A stretch of DNA of 64,000 nucleotides, from the NCBI RefSeq assembly GCF_016598775.1, contig NZ_CP066802.1, positions 2,356,001 to 2,420,000 of the forward strand, given 5' to 3'. Positions 44,201 through 53,080 of this stretch are shown here, piece after piece. Source of the stretch: Actinomyces weissii (lineage in GTDB: Bacteria > Actinomycetota > Actinomycetes > Actinomycetales > Actinomycetaceae). The first letter of the stretch is position 1; each line of letters starts with the position of its first letter. The position numbers were made by a program, and so were the translations under genes. The notes below the pieces were generated by a model. It made no database searches and was not told where the DNA came from. It saw nothing but the letters and a program-made list of their open reading frames with translations.

Positions 44201-46516
44201 CGGCCAGGCCAGGGTCTGCTCGTCCACCCAGTAGGCGCGCAGCTCACCGTTGCCGGGGGCCACGCCCTCCACGGTGACCTCCAGCCGGTGGGTGCTGCGG
44301 TGGTAGGTGAAGGTGACGGTCCGCCCCTCGGGGACGGTGAACTCGTAGTTCCTGCCGTTGGCCTGGCCGTCCACCCCGTAGTTCTCGGCCCAGCTGCCGC
44401 CGTGGGTGACCTTGGCCTGGTAGCTGCCCTGCTTGAGGGCGGGTGAGGTGTAGGTCCAGGTGTCGGGGTCAGCTGCGGCCTGGGTCATGCGGGTGGCGGT
44501 GCAGCCGGGCTCCCAGTTGCCGCCCTGGCCCACGGTGTCGGGGCAGGCGGCCTGGGCCTGGAAGCTGCCCGCCACCGTGATGACCTCCGCGGCCGGGGGC
44601 TCGGTGGCTGGCGGCTGCGGCTCGTCCGCCAGGTCCGCGGCGCAGGGGCTGGTGGTGGAGGGGGTGGCGACACCGTCCTTGACGGTGATGTAGCGGGCGG
44701 TGGCGGGCCAGGTGAAGTCCCCGCCGCCGCTCTGCTTGTACCAGTCCTGGCCTCCACGGTTGAACAGGCCGACGACGTCCTGGCCGTTGTTGGCGACGTC
44801 CGCGTAGAAGGAGCCGGTGCAGGCGGAGGCGGTCATGGCCGGGCCGGGGGACTCCGTCCAGCCGCCAGGGAGCTGGTAGTGGATGTTGGCCTCGCTCCAG
44901 CCGGTGCCCTCCAGGTAGACCCGCATGGTGCTCACGGGCGCGGGGTCGGCGGCCTTGAGCAGGGAGCCGGGGGCCACGTGGATGGCCACGGCGCCCTGGG
45001 CCGGGACGTTGAGGCTGGCCTTACCGGCCTTGACCTCCACGGTGGTGCCCACGCAGGCGCCGTCACGCACGCCGCCGCTGACGACGTCGCAGTAGGTGCC
45101 GTCGGGCAGGCCGGTGGCCAGCTCGCGGGTGCGGGCCTCGCCGTAGTTGTTCAGGACGACGAAGCCCCGGTCGCCGCGGCTGAAGGCCACCAGGCGGTTG
45201 GAGTCGTCGAACCAGTTGCGCAGGGGGGCGTCACCGACGGCGTTGCGAAAGCCGACCATGCCGGTGACCGGCTGCCAGCTGTGCACGCAGGTGAAGACGC
45301 CGTCACCGTAGCCGACGCCCTCCTCGGTCTGGCAGCGGGGGGTGAGCACCTTGCCCTGCCCGTCCTGGGGGGCGCCCTGGTCACGTGACGCCTGGTTGTC
45401 CTTGTTGAAGCGGTAGCCGGAGTAGACGTTCACGTCACCGTAGGGGTGGGCGAGCATGAAGACGTTGCCCAGCGTGTAGACGCTCTCCCAGTGGTAGGTC
45501 ATGGTGGAGCCGCCGTCGCGCTCGGTGTCCCAGTTGTCGATGAAGACGTGGGCCCGCTCGGCGGGGAGCATCTGCTCGCCCTCGGTCAGGTGCTTGAGCT
45601 CCGCCAGGCGCTCGGCGAAGGCGTGGCGCAGGCGGTGGCCGTACTCGAACTCGTCAACCTTGCCGATAGCCGTGTACTCGGTGTCTGAGACGGCCTCCCC
45701 GGCGTGCCCGATCACCTCCTGCTGGATGTAGACGTCCTGCCTGGTCAGCTTGGCCGTGATGGCGGCCATGTCCTCGGCGGAGACGTGCTTGACGGCGTCG
45801 ATGCGCAGGGCGTCGACCCCCAGGTCGACGGTCAGGTAGTTGAGGTAGTCAGCAATGCGCTGGCGCACGGACTCCTTGCCGGTGTTGAGGTCGGCCAGGC
45901 CCACCAGGTCGCAGTTCTGGACGTTCTCCTTGTTGCCGTAGTCGGTGATGTTCTGGCGGCAGGCGTGGAAGTCGTCGTCGGCCTCGTAGATGCCGGGGTA
46001 GCGGTGCCACTCGAAGGAGCTGCCCAGGGTGCCTTTGCCGCCCCGGTTCTTGTCCATGTCACGGCCGGTCATGTGGTTGATGACGGCGTCGGCCATGACC
46101 TTCACGCCCGCCTGGTGGCAGGCGTTGACCATCTGCTTGAACTCCTCCTCGGAGCCGAGCTTGTTGCCGATCTTGTAAGAGACGGTCTGGTAGCTGGTCC
46201 ACCACTCGGAGCCGGTGATGTTCTCCTGGGGCGGGGAGACCTGCACGTAGGCGTAGCCAGCGGGGCCCAGCACGTTGGTGCACTGGGCGGCGACGTCCTT
46301 CCACGGCCACTGGAACAGGGTGGCGGTCACGCCTCCGGCGCGGGAGACCTCCGGGGTGGCGGCCACCGCCGTCGCCCCTGGGGAGGCTGCCGGCTGAGCC
46401 TGCGCCGCGGGTACGACGACGGCGCCCAGCAGGCTGAGGGAGAGAGCCAGCAGGCCACTGACGGCGCGGGTGCGTCGCCTGGACCCTGCTGGCGGTTTGG
46501 GAGCGGGCAAGGGCAT
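41249..46516 (-). CDS. Secreted alpha-amylase/pullulanase fusion
   Basis: Bifunctional starch-degrading enzyme, 1755 aa. Domains: signal peptide 1-40; GH13 alpha-amylase about 55-500 (nucleophile in DALRIDAVKH near 240, acid/base in QQEVIGHAGE near 267, third Asp in FIDNWDTERDG near 329, where Trp replaces the usual NHD His); starch-binding CBM25/26-like 530-625; X25-like module 645-750; pullulanase N-terminal domain from 759; CBM48 near 902; GH13_14 barrel (VVLDQVYNHT 1165, FRFDLMGHHS 1239, YLYGEGWNFG 1275, AHDKETLYD 1382); and C-terminal FG-GAP-like repeats with two GDWDGDG motifs. ATG 46516 has GAGGAGGAA upstream. There is no sortase motif, so it is released or held by its repeats. Confidence 0.92.
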   Translation of the reverse strand: MPLPAPKPPAGSRRRTRAVSGLLALSLSLLGAVVVPAAQAQPAASPGATAVAATPEVSRAGGVTATLFQWPWKDVAAQCTNVLGPAGYAYVQVSPPQENITGSEWWTSYQTVSYKIGNKLGSEEEFKQMVNACHQAGVKVMADAVINHMTGRDMDKNRGGKGTLGSSFEWHRYPGIYEADDDFHACRQNITDYGNKENVQNCDLVGLADLNTGKESVRQRIADYLNYLTVDLGVDALRIDAVKHVSAEDMAAITAKLTRQDVYIQQEVIGHAGEAVSDTEYTAIGKVDEFEYGHRLRHAFAERLAELKHLTEGEQMLPAERAHVFIDNWDTERDGGSTMTYHWESVYTLGNVFMLAHPYGDVNVYSGYRFNKDNQASRDQGAPQDGQGKVLTPRCQTEEGVGYGDGVFTCVHSWQPVTGMVGFRNAVGDAPLRNWFDDSNRLVAFSRGDRGFVVLNNYGEARTRELATGLPDGTYCDVVSGGVRDGACVGTTVEVKAGKASLNVPAQGAVAIHVAPGSLLKAADPAPVSTMRVYLEGTGWSEANIHYQLPGGWTESPGPAMTASACTGSFYADVANNGQDVVGLFNRGGQDWYKQSGGGDFTWPATARYITVKDGVATPSTTSPCAADLADEPQPPATEPPAAEVITVAGSFQAQAACPDTVGQGGNWEPGCTATRMTQAAADPDTWTYTSPALKQGSYQAKVTHGGSWAENYGVDGQANGRNYEFTVPEGRTVTFTYHRSTHRLEVTVEGVAPGNGELRAYWVDEQTLAWPVSLLPEGVSRDQAVAAGNAGLSYQLVASPDATARVVGGQVTGTVSTTALTVTGDLPEAVTSARPNLKGYVALSTGGSLDRAAVEKALSGQLTLTQVRDGQVVAATGLQTAPVLDALYAQQAAQAPKGVSFTQSRPSFALWAPTAQEVSLLSWDATGAGEPTSHPATRQADGRWTVDNADGAVAAGSQYLWRVKVYAPTTGQIETNDVTDPYSVALTLDSQRSVAADLSSADLAPQQWRDARAPQVRNDSARSIYELHVRDFSIADQTVPAEDRGTYKAFTHAGSAGMKHLQALAKAGMNTIHLLPVNDIASIPENRADQRNPEVPQAGPADEAQQAAVTAVDTQDGFNWGYDPYHWMAPEGSYATAANQEGGKRTYEMRQMVGALHATGYQVVLDQVYNHTFAAGQDSKSVLDRVVPGYYQRLNAQGAVETSTCCSNTATENLMTEQLMIDSVLWWAKQYKIDGFRFDLMGHHSAGTMQRLRAALDALTVEADGVDGKAVYLYGEGWNFGEVANNSLFTQATQGQLDGTGIGTFNDRLRDGVHHGLLAGRPQDASSKELIEVGLTGNLKDYEFVDGPHRWTGGQVRYGDGKAGYASQPQESVNYVDAHDKETLYDTAVRHLPVDTPMDQRIRLNTLSLATTALGQSPAFWHAGTDILRSKSLDVDSYNSGDWFNAIDWSLQDNGFGKGLPVAGKNQQDHWAAQRPLLANPALKPNGEQIRQAHAQALDLLRIRSTTPLLTLGSADLVKEKVSFVNPGQSQASPGVITMLVDDTKGSDVDDTTKRVVVVLNLNDHQVTQTVAGAAGGAFALHGVQAGGADAVVKAARFDAGAGSFTVPARTAAVFVERQEPPQAEPEGTKPAYVAAVEAKGNGKLLYGDWDGDGDDSWAVRVGTRVVFYADNRVDAPVYASISLGRSTDQVLVGDWDGDGYDTLALRRGTTVLTQKKLTSTSTERVKVEGITRTSPLQVVKRVPPEQDTIAVRP

Positions 46517-46581
46517 AGTTCCTCCTCGAACTACCTTGTGCAAACCCGTTGGGGTAACGGGATCGTCAACAAGGTAACGCC

Positions 46582-46619
46582 CTGCAACACCGCCTGCAAC
46601 AAGCTGTAACTCGTTACAA
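46582..46619. promoter_or_regulatory. Candidate operator upstream of the first amylopullulanase
   Basis: CTGCAA at 46582-46587 and 46594-46599, followed by the inverted repeat TGTAACTCGTTACAA (46605-46619), about 65-100 bp before the start codon. Boxes of the same sequence precede the second amylopullulanase. Such TTGCA-type half-sites are typical of LacI-family (MalR/CcpA-like) regulators. The regulator is not in the window. Confidence 0.45.
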
Positions 46620-46688
46620 CCGCATAGTTCTGCGCCAAAACAGGACTGTGCCTGAAGCACCTATAAGCCTTGCCGACATATACACCGC

Positions 46689-46724
46689 GGCGCGAGCAGG
46701 GTTCCCAACCACCCTGCTCGCGCC
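46689..46724 (-). terminator. Terminator of the second amylopullulanase
   Basis: 14-bp perfect stem (46689-46702 with 46711-46724), 8-nt loop, about 40 bp after the stop codon. Confidence 0.8.
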
Positions 46725-46762
46725 GAGGCGTACCAGACGGCCCGCGGACCGCCGACCTGGGC

Positions 46763-49700
46763 TCAGGCCCGGCGCCGCCGTCGCACCGCCAGCGTCCCGG
46801 CGGCCACCAGGCCACCCGCCACCAGCAGCAGCCCGACCACGTTCGCACCCGTGACCGGCAGCCCCTTACCCGGCTTGCCGGACTGGCCCGGGGCGCCCAC
46901 ACCTGGGGTGGCCGGGGCGGTGGCCAGCGGGGTCCCGGGGGCGGTGGCCAGCGGCGTGGGGGTGGGCGTGGGCTGCGGGGCCGCCTGCCCACCCTCCTGG
47001 ACCTCCACGAAGACGGCGGTCGTGCGCGCGGGCACGCTCACGGTCCCGGTGGCCAGGTCGAAGGTGGCGGACCTGACCACCTCGTCCGCGCCCTCCAGCT
47101 GCACGGTGTGCAGGGTGAAGCGGCGGCCCACCAGCTCCGGCAGGGTCTGGGTGGTCTCCTTGGCGGAGGCGTTGACCACCGTCAGCACGCCCGCCAGCCT
47201 GGGGTCGACGTCGCCGTCAGCGGAGCGCTCTGCGGTAGGCCGGTCGTCCACCAGCATGTTGATGACGCCGGGCTGGGCGTGGCTCCCGGAGCCGGGGAAG
47301 GTCACCTTGGCCTTGACCAGCTCGGCCGAGCCCAGGGAGAACAGCGGCGTGGACCTGCGGATGCGCAGCAGGTCCAGCGCCTGGGCCTTGGAGGCCGCGA
47401 TATCCGCCGGGCCGGGCTTGAGGGACGGGTCGGCCAGCAGGGGCCGCATGAGCTCCCACTTGGCCTTGTTCGGGCCCGCCACCGGCAGCCCCTTGCCGAA
47501 GCCGTTGTCCTGGCCGCTCCAGTCGATCGCGTTGAAGTAGTCGCCGGAGTTGTAGGAGTCCCGGTCCAGGGACTTGGAGCGCAGGATCTCGGTGCCCGCC
47601 GCCCAGAAGGCCGGGGACTGGCCCAGCGCCACCGTGGACAGGCTGACCGTGTTCATGCGAACCCGGTCGGCCATGGAGGTGCCCACCGGCAGCTTGTAGA
47701 CCCCCAGGTCGTAGAGGGTCTCGTTGTCGTGGGCGTCCACGTAGTTGACGCTCTCCTGCGGCTGGCTGGCGTAGCCCGCGCTCTGGCCGTTGTAGTCGAG
47801 CTCGGAGCCCTTCTTCACCGAGCCGTCAGCCGTGACCAGCTCGTAGTCCTTGAGGTTGCCCGCCATGCCCAGCTTGACCAGGTCCGTGTTGTGCAGCAGG
47901 CTCGCCCGCTCCTCCTCCTCGGTGCGGCCGGACAGGCCGGAGGGGTCGGTGTACTGGCCGGTGCCGAAGCCCTGGTTCACGCGGTGGTCGGCGTCGAAGG
48001 GGCCGCCCCCGTGCACGCCGTCGCGCAGCCGGTCGTTGAAGGACCCGATGCCGGTGCCGTCCAGCTGGCCCTGGCGGGCCTGCGGGAACAGGGCGTCGTC
48101 CTTGACCTCACCGAAGTTCCAGCCCTCGCCGTACAGGTAGATGGCCTTGCCGTCCACGCCGTCAGCCTCCACGGTCAACTGGTCCAGGGCGGCACGCACC
48201 CGCTGCATGGTGCCTGCCGAGTGGTGGCCCATCAGGTCAAAGCGGAAGCCGTCCACCTTGTACTGCTTGGCCCACAGGACCACCGAGTCCACCATGAGCC
48301 GCTCCATGAGGGCGTTCTCGGTGGCGGTGTTGGAGCAGCAGGTGGAGGTCTCCACCGCGCCCTTGGCGTTGAGGCGCTGGTAGTAGCCGGGCACCACCCG
48401 GTCCAGCACCGCGGTGGGCGCCTGCCCGGAGGTGGTGGTGTGGTTGTAGACCTCATCCAGGACCACCTGCAGGCCGGTGGCGTGCAGCGCCCCCACCATC
48501 TGGCGGAACTGGTAGGTGCGGTCCCCGCCGTCCTGGTGCCCGTCGGTGGCGTAGGAGCCCTCCGGGGCGGAGTAGTGGTAGGGGTCGTAGCCCCAGTTGT
48601 AGGCGTCGGTCTCCGCGGTGGAGGCCACCGCCGCCTGCTGGGCCTCGTCGGCGGGACCAGCCTGGGGCACCTGGGCGGTCTGCTGCTGGCTGCGGTCCTC
48701 GCGCACCGTGGCGATGTCGAAGGTGGGCAGCAGGTGCACGGTGTTGATCCCGGCCTCCGCCAGCGCCTTCAGGTGCTGCATGCCCTGGGAGTCGCTGCGG
48801 GTGAAGGCCAGGTAGGTGCCCCGCTCCTCCTGGGGGACGCTCTGGTCCCCGGCGGAGAAGTCCCGCACGTGCAGCTCGTAGATGCTGCGGGCGGAGTCGT
48901 TGACGACGGCGGGGGCCTGGGCGCTGCGCCACTGCTCGGGGGCCAGCTCCGGGTGGGCCAGGTCCACGGCCACCGAGCGGGTGGAGTCCACGGTCAGGGC
49001 CACCGAGTAGGGGTCGGTGATGGTGTTGACCTCAACCTTGCCGGTGGTGGGGGCGTAGACCTTGACCTCCCACAGGTACTGGCTGCCAGCGGTGATCTTG
49101 CCGTCCGTGTTGGCCACGGTCCAGCGGCCGTCCTGGCCGCGCACGGCCTCGTGGCGCACGGCGTCACCGGCGGCCAGGGGGGCGGAGCCGGTGGCCTGGC
49201 CCGTCTCCCAGGTCAGCAGGGTGACGGCCTGGGCGGTCGGGGCCCACAGGGCGAAGTCCGGGCGCTCCCCGTCCCAGGTGACTCCCAGGGGCGCCTGGCC
49301 CGCGGCCTGGGCGTACAGGGCGTCAAGCACGGGCGCGGTCTGCACGCCGGTGACGGCCTGGACCTTGGCGTCCTTGGTCTGGGTGACCAGCAGCTGGCCG
49401 CTGAGGGCCTTCTCCACGGCCGCCCGGTCCAGGACGCCACCGGTGCTCAGGGCGATGTAGCCCAGCAGGTTCGGGCGGGCCTTGACGGCGTCCTCCGGCA
49501 GGTCGCCGGTGACGGTCAGGTCCGTGCTGGTGACCTCGCCGGTGACCCCCTCCGGAGTGGCGACGGCACTGGCGTCGCTGGAGGCGACCAGCTTCCAGCT
49601 CAGCCCGGCGTTGCCGGAGGCTACCGCCTGCTCGCGGGTGACGCCCTCCGGCAGGAGGGAGACCGGCCAGGCCAGGGTCTGCTCGTCCACCCAGTAGGCG

Positions 49701-52700
49701 CGCTGCTCGCCGGCGCCGGGCAGCGGCGGGTCAGCCGCCTCGATCTTGAGCAGGTGGGTGGCCAACGTGTAGGTGAAGACGACCTCCTTGCCGCCGGTGA
49801 CGGAGAAGGAGTAGTTCTGGCCGCCCTTGACGCCGTCGACCCCGTAGTTCTCGTCCCAGGACTGGTTGTGGGCCACCTTGACCTCGTAGGAGCCGGAGGG
49901 GATCTGGTCGGTGCGGAAGGTCCAGGTGCCGTCACCGTTAGGGGTCATGACGCTGGCCAGGCAGGCGGGCTGCCAGTTGCCGTCACCCTGGGTGCAGCCC
50001 AGGGCCTTCTGGAAGGAGCCCGGCAGGGTGATGACCGGGTCGGTGGCGTTGTTCCACACACGGTGGCTGCGGGCGTCGTAGAAGAAGGTGACCTTCCCGC
50101 CCGGGGAGCGGTAGCGGATGTTTTCGCCGCCCGCGACGCCGTTCGCGCCGTAGTTCTCGTCCCAGGAGCCGCCGATAGCGACCTTGTAGTCCCACTCCCC
50201 GGCGGGGATCTCAAAGGTGCCGGTGTAGAGCCTGGACTCAGGGTCCTGGGTGAGGCGGGCCTCCTTGCAGTCCGGGGCCCAGTCGGTGCCGCAGCCCATC
50301 TCGGTGTTGTGGCTGCCGGGGACGGTCACCTCCAGGCCGTCGATGGGGGCGGCGGGCGGGGCCGGTGGGGCCACGCCGGTGAGGTCCGCACCCACGACGG
50401 CGGTGGTGGACACGGCCGCCTTGCCGCCTGCGGCGTCCACGGTCACGGCCCGCAGCTCCAGGACGGTGCCGGTGGCCAGGGCGGACAGGTCCGCGAAGAC
50501 GCGCGGGGTGTCGTCCTCAGCGGTGCCGATGGTGGTCCACTGGCTGGTGCCCAGGGGGCGGTAGGAGAAGGTGGTCTCCGCCCAGCGGTGGGCGGTGGTG
50601 GTGGCGGCGACCTCCGCGGTGGGGCCGGATAGGTCGGCGCCCGCCGGGGTGGTGAAGGTGACCTCCGGGCTGCCTGAGGCCACCTGCCGGTCCGCCTTGA
50701 GGACCACCGCGGACAGGGCCGGGACCGTGAGGGTCACGGAGCCAGCGGCGTCGGCGCTGAGGCTCTCGCTGCGACCGTGGAGCGCGGTGTAGGTGGCGCC
50801 GGGGGTCAGGGTGCTGAAGGTTGCGGTGGCGGCCTCGGTGGAGTTGTTCAGGGCCACCAGGTACTCGGTCTTCTCGGTGCGGTCCACGCGGGCCAGGGCG
50901 TAGACCCCGGCGTCGTCGTGGGCGTAGAGCTCCACCTGGCTGCCGGAGGCCAGGGCCTTGTGGCTGGCGCGCAGCGTAGCCAGGGCGGAGATGTGCTGGT
51001 AGAGCGGGGTGGCGGTGGAGTAGCGCTCCGTGGCGCCCGCGTTGCTGCCGTCCACCAGGGGCTGGTTGGCGTAGGCGGCCACCTGGGTGGCGAACATGTC
51101 CTGGCGGGCGGCCTTGTCGCCGCCGGTGCCCGCGAAGCCCTGCTCGTCGCCGTAGTAGACGACCGGCTGGCCGCGGGTCAGGTACATGAGGGAGTGGGCC
51201 AGCTGGTCACGCTGCAGGTTCTCGGCGGAGCCGGCCCCGCCCGCCAGCAGGTAGCCAATGCGGCCCATGTCGTGGTTGCCCAGGAAGGTGGGCTGGGCGT
51301 ACACGGAGGAGTGGGCGGTGGTGTAGTAGTCGTCCGTGCTGAACAGCTTGCTCAGGTTGTTGGTGGGCCGCCCCTTGGCGAAGCCCAGGGCGCTGGCCTG
51401 GAAGGCGAAGTCCAGGGTGGCGTCCATGCCGGTGCGGCGCGAGTAGGGGCTGGTCTTGGTGGCGTCGGCGTCGTAGACCTCACCGAAGGTGAAGAAGCCG
51501 GGATTCTTGGTGGCGGCGTGGGCGTCGATGGCCTTGGTCCACTGCTGCCAGAACTCGAAGTTCACGTGCTTGGCGGTGTCGATGCGGAAGCCGTCCACCC
51601 CGAAGTCGATCCAGGCCTTGTAGACCTCCTCAAAGGTCTGCTCCACCTTGGGGTTCTCGGTCATGAGGTCGTCCAGGCCCACGAAGTCGCCCATGGTCAC
51701 GGACTCGCCCGCCCAGGTGGAGTCGCCCCGGTTGTGGTACAGGGTGACGTCGTTTAGGGCCTCGGGGACGACCTGGCCGCGGCGCACCGGGGTGTAGGGG
51801 AAGGAGGTGGCGGCGTCCAGGGTGGGGAAGGGCTCGGTGTTGGCCAGGGCGGAGACGTCCACCACCTGGCCGGAGGCGTCCTTGTACGGCTTGGTGGCGG
51901 TGTCTACGTAGGTGTAGGTCTTCTCCTGGTAGTCGATCAGGTCCGCGGTGTGGTTGGTGACGATGTCCAGGTAGAGGCGCATGCCGCGGGCGTGCAGGGC
52001 GTCACGCAGCTCGGCCAGGGCGGCGTTGCCACCCAGGTGCGGGTCGATGCTGGTGAAGTCGGTGATCCAGTAGCCGTGGTAGCCAGCGGACTGGTTCTCC
52101 CCCTCCCCCTGCACCGGCTGGTTGGTGAAGGAGGGGGTCAGCCAGACGGCGGTGGTACCCAGGGACTGGATGTAGTCCAGCTTGTCGATGATCCCGCGCA
52201 GGTCGCCGCCGTGGTAGTAGCCCTCGTTAGTGGGGTCGAAGCCGGTGACGCCGGGCCCGCCGGTCAGGCCGCCCTGGTCGTTGCTGGGGTCGCCGTTGGC
52301 GAAGCGGTCGGTGAGCACGAAGTAGAAGTGCTCGTTCATGCCCTGACGCACGGGGGCGGCCACCAGGGCGTCGTCGGCGGCGGTGTAGGCGCCGGTGGGC
52401 TCCGCGGCGCGCAGGCCCAGGCGGTGGCTGGTGCGGTCCCAGGTGAAGGTCAGCTTGGCAGGGCCCGCCAGCGTCACGGGGATGTTCTCCCCGCCTGCGG
52501 CGCCGTTCCTGCCGTAGGACAGGTCCCAGGTGCCGTTGAGGGCCACCTTGATCTCGTACTTCCCGGCGGGAACGTCGGCGGTGTAGCTGTAGACGCCGTC
52601 GCCGTCGGGGTCGGTCATGGCTGTGGTGGTGCAGGCGGGGGCCCAGTCCTCCGCGCAGCCCAGCTCGTTCTGCAGGCTGCCCACCAGCGTCACCGAGCTG

Positions 52701-52849
52701 ATGGCGTCCTCAGCGCGGGCGGGGCTGGTGGCCGTGGTGGAGGTGACGACGCCGGTCAGGGCCAGGGCGGCGGCGCTGAGCAGCGCGCTGGCACGAGCCA
52801 GCCCTGGCCGCCGAGCAGGCCCGGACAGGAGGGTTCGCAAACGTCGCAT
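46763..52849 (-). CDS. Cell-wall-anchored alpha-amylase/pullulanase fusion
   Basis: Surface starch-degrading enzyme, 2028 aa. Domains: signal peptide 1-45; X25 module 53-150 (VGSLQNELGCAEDWAPAC); GH13 alpha-amylase 170-715 (nucleophile in GFRIDTAKHVNFEF near 423, acid/base in FTFGEVYD near 453, intact FLGNHD near 525); FN3-like 720-816; two more X25 modules 838-933 and 940-1036; pullulanase N-terminal domain from 1050; CBM48 near 1196; GH13_14 barrel with VVLDEVYNHT 1461, FRFDLMGHHS 1536, YLYGEGWNFGE 1570, AHDNETLYD 1703; then a Pro/Thr-rich spacer and LPVTG, helix and RRRRRA. ATG 52849 has GAAGG upstream. From the pullulanase N-terminal domain on, it is closely similar to the preceding-coordinate enzyme. 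Confidence 0.93.
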   Translation of the reverse strand: MRRLRTLLSGPARRPGLARASALLSAAALALTGVVTSTTATSPARAEDAISSVTLVGSLQNELGCAEDWAPACTTTAMTDPDGDGVYSYTADVPAGKYEIKVALNGTWDLSYGRNGAAGGENIPVTLAGPAKLTFTWDRTSHRLGLRAAEPTGAYTAADDALVAAPVRQGMNEHFYFVLTDRFANGDPSNDQGGLTGGPGVTGFDPTNEGYYHGGDLRGIIDKLDYIQSLGTTAVWLTPSFTNQPVQGEGENQSAGYHGYWITDFTSIDPHLGGNAALAELRDALHARGMRLYLDIVTNHTADLIDYQEKTYTYVDTATKPYKDASGQVVDVSALANTEPFPTLDAATSFPYTPVRRGQVVPEALNDVTLYHNRGDSTWAGESVTMGDFVGLDDLMTENPKVEQTFEEVYKAWIDFGVDGFRIDTAKHVNFEFWQQWTKAIDAHAATKNPGFFTFGEVYDADATKTSPYSRRTGMDATLDFAFQASALGFAKGRPTNNLSKLFSTDDYYTTAHSSVYAQPTFLGNHDMGRIGYLLAGGAGSAENLQRDQLAHSLMYLTRGQPVVYYGDEQGFAGTGGDKAARQDMFATQVAAYANQPLVDGSNAGATERYSTATPLYQHISALATLRASHKALASGSQVELYAHDDAGVYALARVDRTEKTEYLVALNNSTEAATATFSTLTPGATYTALHGRSESLSADAAGSVTLTVPALSAVVLKADRQVASGSPEVTFTTPAGADLSGPTAEVAATTTAHRWAETTFSYRPLGTSQWTTIGTAEDDTPRVFADLSALATGTVLELRAVTVDAAGGKAAVSTTAVVGADLTGVAPPAPPAAPIDGLEVTVPGSHNTEMGCGTDWAPDCKEARLTQDPESRLYTGTFEIPAGEWDYKVAIGGSWDENYGANGVAGGENIRYRSPGGKVTFFYDARSHRVWNNATDPVITLPGSFQKALGCTQGDGNWQPACLASVMTPNGDGTWTFRTDQIPSGSYEVKVAHNQSWDENYGVDGVKGGQNYSFSVTGGKEVVFTYTLATHLLKIEAADPPLPGAGEQRAYWVDEQTLAWPVSLLPEGVTREQAVASGNAGLSWKLVASSDASAVATPEGVTGEVTSTDLTVTGDLPEDAVKARPNLLGYIALSTGGVLDRAAVEKALSGQLLVTQTKDAKVQAVTGVQTAPVLDALYAQAAGQAPLGVTWDGERPDFALWAPTAQAVTLLTWETGQATGSAPLAAGDAVRHEAVRGQDGRWTVANTDGKITAGSQYLWEVKVYAPTTGKVEVNTITDPYSVALTVDSTRSVAVDLAHPELAPEQWRSAQAPAVVNDSARSIYELHVRDFSAGDQSVPQEERGTYLAFTRSDSQGMQHLKALAEAGINTVHLLPTFDIATVREDRSQQQTAQVPQAGPADEAQQAAVASTAETDAYNWGYDPYHYSAPEGSYATDGHQDGGDRTYQFRQMVGALHATGLQVVLDEVYNHTTTSGQAPTAVLDRVVPGYYQRLNAKGAVETSTCCSNTATENALMERLMVDSVVLWAKQYKVDGFRFDLMGHHSAGTMQRVRAALDQLTVEADGVDGKAIYLYGEGWNFGEVKDDALFPQARQGQLDGTGIGSFNDRLRDGVHGGGPFDADHRVNQGFGTGQYTDPSGLSGRTEEEERASLLHNTDLVKLGMAGNLKDYELVTADGSVKKGSELDYNGQSAGYASQPQESVNYVDAHDNETLYDLGVYKLPVGTSMADRVRMNTVSLSTVALGQSPAFWAAGTEILRSKSLDRDSYNSGDYFNAIDWSGQDNGFGKGLPVAGPNKAKWELMRPLLADPSLKPGPADIAASKAQALDLLRIRRSTPLFSLGSAELVKAKVTFPGSGSHAQPGVINMLVDDRPTAERSADGDVDPRLAGVLTVVNASAKETTQTLPELVGRRFTLHTVQLEGADEVVRSATFDLATGTVSVPARTTAVFVEVQEGGQAAPQPTPTPTPLATAPGTPLATAPATPGVGAPGQSGKPGKGLPVTGANVVGLLLVAGGLVAAGTLAVRRRRRA

Positions 52850-52964
52850 AAGCCTTCGGACTCCTTCGTCACAACGCGGGGAAACCGGTAGAGGAGGAAG
52901 CACCGGGGAGTGTGCGCCCTCTCACTACCAGGGATCAGCCGAGACTACGTCACGGCGGTCAATT

Positions 52965-53001
52965 TTGCAATGCGCTGCAAGGTTTGCAGGCGGGGCTGCA
53001 A
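52965..53001. promoter_or_regulatory. Candidate operator upstream of the second amylopullulanase
   Basis: Two inverted pairs: TTGCAA (52965) with CTGCAA (52975), 4 bp apart, and TTGCAG (52984) with CTGCAA (52996), 6 bp apart. They lie 115-150 bp before the start codon and share box sequence with 46582-46599. Probably LacI-type operator half-sites for starch or glucose control. Confidence 0.5.
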
Positions 53002-53080
53002 GGAGAGCTGGCCCCCCTTCCTGCCACCCCGCCTGCAGCCCCGCCTGACGCACCCCTGCGCCCAGGGACCGGCCCACCGT

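Noticed and set aside
41768..44446. Plus-strand open frame of 892 codons opposite the first amylopullulanase
   Set aside because: Gly/Val/His/Gln-rich translation with no domain, directly antisense to an intact multidomain enzyme; an artefact of GC-rich codon use.
46670..50632. Plus-strand open frame of 1320 codons opposite the second amylopullulanase
   Set aside because: Same compositional shadow; no RBS, no recognisable motif, and the opposite strand has complete GH13 motifs.
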